64,000 bases of DNA from Acetobacter farinalis. Lineage in GTDB: Bacteria > Pseudomonadota > Alphaproteobacteria > Acetobacterales > Acetobacteraceae. The notes beneath the pieces are model-generated. The model worked only from the letters and a program-made list of their open reading frames with translations, was not told the DNA's origin and ran no database searches. The stretch spans positions 1 to 64,000 of the forward strand of contig NZ_JAPIUX010000006.1 in NCBI RefSeq assembly GCF_026240015.1, given 5' to 3'. The position numbers were made by a program, and so were the translations under genes. Shown piece by piece: positions 17,034-22,973 of the stretch (position 1 is the first letter of the stretch; the number at the start of each line of letters is the position of its first letter).

Positions 17034-17954
17034 ATGACACAGCAGCCTGTTATTTTTATTGACGGAGAAGCCGGAACCACCGGGCTGGGTATTCGGGAGC
17101 GCCTGTCCGCGCTGCCTGTCACGCTCCACTCCATCGACCCCGCCCACCGGAAAGACCCGGCCGTCCGCAAGGACGCCATGGCGGCCGCAGATCTGGTTGT
17201 GTTGTGCCTGCCGGATGAGGCCTCGCGTGAGGCTGTGGAGATGGCCAATACACTCGGGCAGGCAGCCCCGCGCCTGCTGGACGCCAGCACGGCCTTTCGC
17301 ACAGCCCCCGGCTGGGTCTACGGCTTTCCGGAACTTTCTCCCGCACAGGCCGAAGCTATTCAGGGCGCGCCCCGCGTCTCAAACCCCGGCTGTTACCCAA
17401 CCGGTGCGATTGCGCTGCTGCGCCCGCTGATTGATGCGGGGATTATGGACGCCCACTATCCTGTGTGCATCAACGCCGTCAGCGGCTATTCCGGTGGTGG
17501 CCGGATGATGATTGAAGCCCACGAGCGCGACGGCGGCCCGGCCTTTGAACTCTATGGTCTGGCACTTGAGCACAAGCATGTCTCGGAAATTCACCTCCAT
17601 GCGGGGCTGGCACGGCGGCCGGTTTTTGTGCCGTCTGTCGGCCATTTCGCGCAGGGCATGATTGTCTCCATCCCGCTGCATCTGGATGACCTGAACGGCG
17701 GCGTGACAGGGGAAGACCTGCATACCGCACTGGCTGGCCGTTATACCGCTCAGGACCACGTGCATGTTCTGCCTGCAGACCCCAAACTCTCCGCCGAGGC
17801 TCTGGCAGGCAGCGATAAAATGGAACTGCGGGTTCACGGCAATCCTCACACCCGGCAGGCCGTGCTGACAGCGCGGCTGGATAACCTTGGCAAAGGGGCA
17901 TCCGGGGCGGCTTTGCAGAATATCGCCTTGATGCTCGGCCTGACACAGGCCTGA
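17034..17954 (+). CDS. argC: N-acetyl-gamma-glutamyl-phosphate reductase, short (type 2)
   Basis: The third step of arginine biosynthesis: NADPH-dependent reduction of N-acetyl-glutamyl phosphate to the semialdehyde. The 306 residues match the shorter ArgC class. The N-terminus IFIDGEAGTTGLGIRERL is the dinucleotide-binding loop, LLDASTAFRT follows, and the catalytic cysteine is Cys120 in SNPGCYPTGA. HVSEIHLHAGL and the late GNPH segment fit the dimerisation domain. The start is ATG 17034; the long frame open upstream is antisense to mazG and not credible. No other arg genes are adjacent. Confidence 0.94.
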   Translation: MTQQPVIFIDGEAGTTGLGIRERLSALPVTLHSIDPAHRKDPAVRKDAMAAADLVVLCLPDEASREAVEMANTLGQAAPRLLDASTAFRTAPGWVYGFPELSPAQAEAIQGAPRVSNPGCYPTGAIALLRPLIDAGIMDAHYPVCINAVSGYSGGGRMMIEAHERDGGPAFELYGLALEHKHVSEIHLHAGLARRPVFVPSVGHFAQGMIVSIPLHLDDLNGGVTGEDLHTALAGRYTAQDHVHVLPADPKLSAEALAGSDKMELRVHGNPHTRQAVLTARLDNLGKGASGAALQNIALMLGLTQA

Positions 17955-17991
17955 GCACTTCTTCGGTTTTACAAAAGCAAGGACCTGAAAC

Positions 17992-18723
17992 ATGACAAAC
18001 CGTGCAGCGCTGGTCACGGGCGGCAGCCGGGGCATTGGCGCCTCCATTGCAGAAGCATTGGCAAAAGACGGGTTTGACGTAGCCCTGACCTACGCCCGCA
18101 ATGCAGAGGCCGCAGAGGCCACAGCCGCAACCGTGCGGGCGCATGGCCGCAAGGCGTTGACCATACAGGCCGATGGCACCACGATTGAGGGCAATCAGGC
18201 CGGAATTGCTGCCACCGTGAAAGAATTTGGCCGGATTGATACGCTGGTGTGTAACGCTGGCCTCTATCCGTACGGGCCGATTGACGAAATGAGTGTTGCG
18301 CAGATCGAAGAGGTTCTGAACCTCAACCTGCGCGCCGTGATGGTGGAAACCATGGAAGCGGCCAAACATATGAAGGACGGCGGCCGGCTGATCTTCATTG
18401 GTTCCGCTTTTGGTGCCCGCGCGCCTTTCCCCGGCATTTCCCTTTACGCGGCTACCAAGGCCGCCCTGCGCGGGTTTGCCAAGGGTGTTGCGCGAGATCT
18501 GGGGCCGAAAGGCATTACCGCGAACGTGGTGGAGCCCGGCCCGATTGATACAGACCTCAACCCCGCCACGGGGGACTCCGCCAAGCTGATCAGCAGCTTT
18601 GTCGCAACCGGGGCCTACGGAACGGTTCAGGACATTGCCAGCATGGTCTCTTTCCTCGCCAGCCCTCAGGCAGGCTACATTACAGGAGCCGCCCTGCCGG
18701 TGGATGGCGGCCTGGAAGCCTGA
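17992..18723 (+). CDS. SDR-family NAD(P)-dependent oxidoreductase (FabG-like)
   Basis: A complete classical short-chain dehydrogenase of 243 residues: cofactor loop TGGSRGIGAS (9-18), NAG at 88-90, and catalytic Ser138, Tyr152 and Lys156 (YAATK). It ends with the typical PVDGGLEA segment. The closest look is to 3-oxoacyl-ACP reductase-like enzymes, but the substrate cannot be told from sequence; acetic acid bacteria carry many such reductases. It follows argC by 37 bases on the same strand and is the last ordinary gene before the peptide-export locus. Confidence 0.9.
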   Translation: MTNRAALVTGGSRGIGASIAEALAKDGFDVALTYARNAEAAEATAATVRAHGRKALTIQADGTTIEGNQAGIAATVKEFGRIDTLVCNAGLYPYGPIDEMSVAQIEEVLNLNLRAVMVETMEAAKHMKDGGRLIFIGSAFGARAPFPGISLYAATKAALRGFAKGVARDLGPKGITANVVEPGPIDTDLNPATGDSAKLISSFVATGAYGTVQDIASMVSFLASPQAGYITGAALPVDGGLEA

Positions 18724-18916
18724 CAAAACCTGATTGAACACGGGTTATCCAACCGGGAAGGCTGGCACGCCTTTCCGGTTTTTTATGAACGGCTTAGCGT
18801 CTCATTATTTGTATTGATTATCATTAATTATATTGTTAAGGATTTTTAAGGATGAGCCGGCGCACGGTTCTGCGGTGCGTGATCATTCTTGTTATAATTT
18901 TCAAGGAGCAAACGCG

Positions 18917-19087
18917 ATGCGTACCCTGACAACTACAGAAATGGACAATGTTTCCGGCGGCACATGCTGCCTTATCGCTGCTGGCCTGTCCGTGCTGGCT
19001 CTGGCTGCGTTCTTCACGGCAATCAGCCCGGAAGCCAATGGCGGCCAGCAGGCTGCTGTAGGCAAGACGCCTGCACCAAGCAAATAA
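18917..19087 (+). CDS. Candidate double-glycine-leader bacteriocin precursor 1
   Basis: A 56-residue peptide. Residues 1-15 (MRTLTTTEMDNVSGG) are a textbook double-glycine leader with the conserved Leu4, Glu8, Met9 and Val12 pattern recognised by C39 peptidases. The predicted 41-residue core begins TCCLIAAGLSVLALAAFFTA, a hydrophobic helix with two adjacent cysteines, and ends in a polar Gly/Gln/Pro/Lys tail. AAGGAG lies 8 nt before the ATG. Codons upstream of 18917 are leader DNA. The C39 ABC exporter and HlyD adaptor 2.6 kb downstream on the same strand are the expected processing and export machine. Antibacterial activity is inferred, not shown. Confidence 0.75.
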   Translation: MRTLTTTEMDNVSGGTCCLIAAGLSVLALAAFFTAISPEANGGQQAAVGKTPAPSK

Positions 19088-19257
19088 GCAAGACTTCAGC
19101 CTGCCATGCCGTGAAAACAGCATGGCAGAAGAAACCACTTTCGAAAAACGATTATTCCGACAGACTACGGCGTGTCGTCAATTAGGCTCAGGGCCTATTA
19201 ATTTATTGAACTGAGCGAGACGTTGTGATTCCCAGGCTTACCGATGGAGGTGAGGCT

Positions 19258-19626
19258 GTGAATGAGGTGTTTTTGCTGTCTGAGCACCAGATGAAGCGGA
19301 TTGAGCCATTTTTTCCTCTGACGCATGGAGTGCCACGAGTGGATGATCGCCGTGTTCTGAGCGGGATCGTTTACGTGATCCGCAACGGGCTTCAGTGGAA
19401 AGACGCTCCAATAGCGTATGGCCCGCAGAAGACTTTATACAATCGTTTTATTCGCTGGAGCCGCCTCGGTGTCTTCGACTGGATCTTCGTCGCCCTGACA
19501 GAACAGGCTGGCCGTTCAAAACGCCCGATGATCGACGCGACGCACCTTAAAGCGCACAGAACGGCGGCGTTTCTCCTCAAAAAGGGGCTTTTCCCCGCTA
19601 TATCGAACGCACAAAAGGCGGTCTGA
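19258..19626 (+). CDS. IS5-family transposase, OrfA part
   Basis: The N-terminal half of the transposase: a DNA-binding region (LSEHQMKRIEPFFPL, DDRRVLSGIVYVIRNGLQWK) and the first catalytic Asp in PMIDATHLKAHRTA. The GTG at 19258 has GGAGG 7 nt upstream. The frame ends at 19626, but continuity with OrfB (FPRYIERTKGGLNSK in the -1 frame) implies ribosomal slippage near the A5-G4 run at 19579-19587, which would give a fusion of about 254 residues as in related IS427-type elements. Confidence 0.88.
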   Translation: MNEVFLLSEHQMKRIEPFFPLTHGVPRVDDRRVLSGIVYVIRNGLQWKDAPIAYGPQKTLYNRFIRWSRLGVFDWIFVALTEQAGRSKRPMIDATHLKAHRTAAFLLKKGLFPAISNAQKAV

Positions 19627-19643
19627 ACTCAAAACTGCATGCC

Positions 19644-20021
19644 ATGTGCGACGGTCAAGGGCGGCCTATCCGCCTTCATCTGACTGCGGGACAGGTTAGT
19701 GACTTCAAAGGCGCAGACGTGCTGCTGGCAGATCTCCCCGACGAGACAGAAGAAGTTATCGGGGACGGAGGCTATGACAGCAACCAGATCAGGTTATCGC
19801 TTGCAGAACGCAATATCACTGCCTGTATTCCCCCGAAGAAGAACCGGAAATCAAAGCCGCCTTACAATTGGCATCTGCATAAAAAGCGTCATCTGATCGA
19901 AAATATGTTCGCAAAGCTGAAAGACTGGCGACGTGTTGCGACCAGATACGACCGCGGCACTCATACAGTCATGTCTGCAATCCACATCGCAGCAAGCATC
20001 ATCTTCTATCTCAAAGAATGA
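19644..20021 (+). CDS. IS5-family transposase, OrfB part
   Basis: The C-terminal catalytic half, in the -1 frame relative to OrfA. It carries the second Asp of the DDE triad in VIGDGGYDSNQIR and the Glu in the Y(2)R(3)E(6)K-like block RHLIENMFAKLKDWRRVATR. The frame is open upstream to about 19590, encoding FPRYIERTKGGLNSKLHAM, so expression most likely depends on -1 frameshifting rather than the internal ATG at 19644. No inactivating change is visible; the element may be active. Confidence 0.88.
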   Translation: MCDGQGRPIRLHLTAGQVSDFKGADVLLADLPDETEEVIGDGGYDSNQIRLSLAERNITACIPPKKNRKSKPPYNWHLHKKRHLIENMFAKLKDWRRVATRYDRGTHTVMSAIHIAASIIFYLKE

Positions 20022-20031
20022 GTCCTGAGCC

Positions 20032-20255
20032 TAGATATTCCGTCCATTCGTCAGAGAGACTGCTCAATTCTGGATCACCAGGATTTTGAACATCAGTACC
20101 GAATCAAACGGCGGATGCCTGCCCTTACTCCCATCAGTATAGGCCAGAGCTTTGTCTAGATTAGGGCAGAAGATCTCGAAATCCACAGTTCGGGAAAACG
20201 CTTTGATTGGGTCACCAAGCCGCTCTTCAACATCAAAGAAACCGGACTGTTTCAT
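20032..20255 (-). pseudogene. Truncated transposase N-terminus of a second IS5-family element
   Basis: The minus strand encodes MKQSGFFDVEERLG, AFSRTVDFEIF, and GRHPPFDSVLMFKILVIQN, the N-terminus of another IS5-family transposase subgroup. A frameshift at about 20064 leads to SSLSDEWTEYL, where the 847-bp IS interrupts it; a few further codons (IDDT) continue beyond the element at 19182 and then homology ends. The catalytic domain is missing. Confidence 0.75.
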
Positions 20256-20393
20256 GCCATCACTCCCAATCATCATATAATCACAGCCAATAGCTCAAAA
20301 CCAAGAGGTTTTTAGAATCCTCCATTTTCAAAAAAAAATCGATTGCAAAAATATTTCCCTACGATAACAAACATGATGATTGGAGAACAAGAA

Positions 20394-20570
20394 ATGATAG
20401 CATCTAAATATAAAATATCCATCTCTGTATGTTTTATCTCTTTTCTGTGTGCGGTATTTCTATTTTTACACGATGGTTATAACTGCATACGAGATTTGTC
20501 TTTTTGGGTGTTTTTCCTGATTTTTTCAAATCAACTATATGTATCATATAAAATACGGAATAGAAAATGA
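20394..20570 (+). CDS. Small two-segment membrane protein, candidate immunity protein
   Basis: A 58-residue protein starting MIASKYKISISV, with two hydrophobic segments (VCFISFLCAVFLFL and LSFWVFFLIFSNQLYV) separated by a short polar loop HDGYNCIRD, ending in a basic tail KIRNRK. GGAG at 20382-20385 lies 8 nt before the ATG; in-frame starts further upstream lack this. Its stop overlaps the start of precursor 2 by ATGA, so the two are translationally coupled. Small basic membrane proteins next to microcin or class II bacteriocin genes are typically self-immunity proteins; that role is inference from position and shape. The DNA is AT-rich, unlike the core genome. Confidence 0.6.
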   Translation: MIASKYKISISVCFISFLCAVFLFLHDGYNCIRDLSFWVFFLIFSNQLYVSYKIRNRK

Positions 20571-20852
20571 GATCTCTCAGGGTTGACGAAATTGAAAAAA
20601 TTTCTGGAGGATCCACGGAAAGTGATGCTTTTTTTGGGGTAGCCAAGTGTATTATGGGAGCCGGTCTAGCTTTTGGCGGACTTATCGCCGCCGGTCCTAC
20701 AATGGGACTTAGTGGGGCGCTTGCTTGGGGGGCTCGGCATTGCTACTGCTGAATGCGCTCAAGTAGGCTATAATTGGTCTTCAGCCACTTATGGTGTTGG
20801 AGCCGGTGGTCGTGTCTCCATGGCTCCCACCATGGAAATAGAATTAGATTAA
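20567..20852 (+). CDS. Candidate double-glycine-leader microcin precursor 2, with frameshift at a G run
   Basis: The leader MRSLRVDEIEKISGG matches that of precursor 1 in Met-Arg, Leu4 and SGG. The core begins STESDAFFGVAKCIMGAGLA and continues with Gly/Ala-rich hydrophobic sequence, as in colicin V-like microcins. As sequenced, the frame ends at 20752 after 61 residues (tail ARHCYC). If one G is removed from the six-G run at 20727-20732, the frame continues LGIATAECAQVGYNWSS and ends MAPTMEIELD at 20852, giving 94 residues of similar composition. A homopolymer error, a mutation, phase variation or programmed slippage are all possible. I annotate the whole span. Confidence 0.6.
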
Positions 20853-21659
20853 CAAATAGATTTCAAAACATTCTCGGTGTCTTTCCGGAAATAAAATAAA
20901 CAACTTCAGCAAGACACTAAGATATTATTGCAAACGCAAAATATCTTCTAATACTTGGAATTTTACGGCTTTGTGTCTATTTTTTTTGCCTCAGGTTACC
21001 GACCGATCCCTAAGCTGATTGACTACAAAGATGCGTATCATGTGCTATACTCTGGGCAATCCAGTGCAACTTACCATTATACCAGAACAGGATACCGATT
21101 ACCACTCAGGCTAAACTGTTTCTAGAAAATATTGCCCTAAATAGCTTCCTTGTCGACAGCGCGTATGACGCAAACAAGGCGATTAATTAAAAGAGCACGG
21201 GACTGCTCCCAATCATTTTTCAGAAAAGCAAAAGAATGACACAACGAGAAATAGATTTAGCTCTCTACCGTAAACAGAATTTTATTGAGAGACCCTTCAA
21301 TAAACTGAAGCCTACTTTCCTGGCAACCAATTTTACGTGATGACCGTACGATTTAAAAACTAACATCACTATGGAAACTCCGTAAAAAATTCACTATTCA
21401 TTAATATCATCAAATCATCATTAACACAAAAATAACGATAGAACTATTTTCACTCTACCCGGCGTTTCCTCTAGAAATATAATCTATATAAATATACACT
21501 ATTGCACTGATTTTATCTTTATAAACCTCTCGGAGCCTTCCTCCTTATGACCCCAAGCGGCACACAATGCGCTTCAGGATACTTATCATTGGCGAGTCGC
21601 ATTATTTCTTCAGGTCACACGCCCTATTTGATTTTTTCCATCCTTGAATCCCGTGACCT
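20853..21659. other. Long intergenic stretch between precursor 2 and the exporter genes
   Basis: About 800 AT-rich bases. A hairpin (AGATATT at 20920-20926 with AATATCT at 20940-20946, extended inside by TTGC/GCAA) follows precursor 2 and may be a terminator or 3' stabiliser. A degraded transposase lies at 21034-21340. The last 300 bases before the HlyD gene hold no gene and presumably contain its promoter. No third double-glycine leader was found here. Confidence 0.5.
21034..21340 (+). pseudogene. Degraded IS5-family transposase C-terminal half
   Basis: Pieces of a transposase are readable across several frames: LGNPVQLTIIPEQDTD, then a stop, then LVDSAYDANKAIN, another stop, and TQREIDLALYRKQNFIERPF followed by NKL. 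These match the segments around the second catalytic Asp and the Glu/Lys block of IS5-family enzymes. Two stops and a frame change make it inactive. It separates the precursor from the exporter genes and shows repeated IS invasion. Confidence 0.65.
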
Positions 21660-22973
21660 ATGAGCTCTGATCTCTTCAGGCCGGAGGCTCTTGCCGCCCG
21701 GCGTCAGTCCTGGCTGGGGCAGGTTCAGGCGTCTCAGCCTCTTTCCATCCGGATAGCGGCCTGGTTTACGCTTGCTCTTGTCCTGCTGGCCGTTCTCTAC
21801 ACAATTTTCGGGGTCTACACGCGCCGCGTGCACGCCACAGGGCTGATGATGCCCCCTTCAGGGCTTATAACCGTCAATGCAAGTGCTGCTGGCATTGTGA
21901 AGAAGCAGCATGCGGAAGAAGGGATGCGCGTCAAAAAAGGGGAAACCCTGTTTGTTATTGACCTCGAAGCCACGTCTTCCTCCGGCCCGACGCAGGAACA
22001 TGTTGTCAGTGAACTGATGAACCAGCGTGCCCTGTTTGAAAAACAGAAGGCTATCCGTTCGGCTGACGCACCTATTGAAAAACAGTCCATGGTGACACAA
22101 ATCCGCTATCTGCAGCAGCAGCATGAGCATATTGGCCATCAGCTTGAGAATGATGCCCGCGTGCTGCCCGTGGTGGAAAGTGCCGTGCGCCGCATGCAAA
22201 GCGCTGAAACAGCGCATCTGGTGACAGAGACGCAGTTCCAGAGCCAGCTTTATACCTATGCCCAGCTCCTCAGCAGTCATGCCCAGTTTCTGCAAAATTA
22301 TACCGATACAGAAGGGAAAATTGCGGATCTGACCTCAAAGCTCATCCGTTACGACAGCCAGCTTGCGCATGATTTGAATGATCTCGACCGCCAGATTGCC
22401 CAGGTTGACCAGCAGATTGCCGAAGGCGAAGGCCACCGCACAAACGTTATTCTGGCACCTGATGATGGGATATTAACGGCCATTCGCGCCAATCCCGGCC
22501 AGCAGGTTTCGGCGGGCACACCCTTGGTAACCCTGCTTCCCACAGGGCACACGCTGGAGGCGGAACTGTATGTTTCCAGTGCTTCCATCGGATTTATTCA
22601 TGAAGGGGAACCGGTTCTGCTGCGCTATGCGGCCTTCCCGTATCAGCGCTTCGGCCTTTCCCGTGGTCGTGTGCGCGAAATTACCCGTGCGCCCATTACC
22701 GCGACAGATACGAATTCAACCGGCCAGCGCGCAGCCCCTACCGCAAAAGACAAGACACAGTCTCAGGCCCCCAGTCAGGATGTATATCGCATCCGCGTGC
22801 TGCCCGACCTTCAGTATGTCGAAGCCTACGGGCAGCGTAAAAATCTGGAAGCCGGAATGGAGGTGGAAGCTGACATCGCCATTGATTCCCGTAGACTTTA
22901 CCGATGGATTTTTGATCCTGTCATCAGCATGCGGGACAGTATTTACGCCGTGAGCGGAGGATTGGTGAAATGA
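21660..22973 (+). CDS. HlyD/CvaA-family periplasmic adaptor (membrane fusion protein)
   Basis: A 437-residue adaptor linking an inner-membrane ABC exporter to an outer-membrane TolC channel. A cytoplasmic N-terminus (LFRPEALAARRQSWLGQVQ) matches the CvaA/LcnD opening. One transmembrane helix follows at about 32-52 (WFTLALVLLAVLYTIFGVY), then a biotinyl-lipoyl-like half (GLITVNASAAGIVKKQ), a long coiled-coil (about 110-260), the second lipoyl half (VILAPDDGILTAI) and a beta-barrel domain. The C-terminus AIDSRRLYRWIFDPV is typical of bacteriocin-export adaptors. It overlaps the ABC transporter by ATGA. No TolC gene is in the window; a chromosomal one is presumably used. Confidence 0.9.
   Translation: MSSDLFRPEALAARRQSWLGQVQASQPLSIRIAAWFTLALVLLAVLYTIFGVYTRRVHATGLMMPPSGLITVNASAAGIVKKQHAEEGMRVKKGETLFVIDLEATSSSGPTQEHVVSELMNQRALFEKQKAIRSADAPIEKQSMVTQIRYLQQQHEHIGHQLENDARVLPVVESAVRRMQSAETAHLVTETQFQSQLYTYAQLLSSHAQFLQNYTDTEGKIADLTSKLIRYDSQLAHDLNDLDRQIAQVDQQIAEGEGHRTNVILAPDDGILTAIRANPGQQVSAGTPLVTLLPTGHTLEAELYVSSASIGFIHEGEPVLLRYAAFPYQRFGLSRGRVREITRAPITATDTNSTGQRAAPTAKDKTQSQAPSQDVYRIRVLPDLQYVEAYGQRKNLEAGMEVEADIAIDSRRLYRWIFDPVISMRDSIYAVSGGLVK

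Larger units (their letters stand above)
19185..20031 (+). mobile_element. IS5-family (IS427-type) insertion sequence, complete
   Basis: 847 bp. The terminal inverted repeats begin GGCTCAGG at the left (19185) and end CCTGAGCC at the right (20031), with further partial matches over about 16 bp. Both ends are flanked by TA (19183-19184 and 20032-20033), the 2-bp target duplication of this group. It encodes a transposase split over two frames. The flanking minus-strand DNA on both sides belongs to an older IS remnant (TEYL on the right, continued by IDD on the left), so it inserted into another IS. Confidence 0.9.

Noticed and set aside
20343..20393. Longer start for the candidate immunity protein
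   Set aside because: The GGAG at 20382-20385 is correctly spaced for ATG 20394; the earlier starts lack one.
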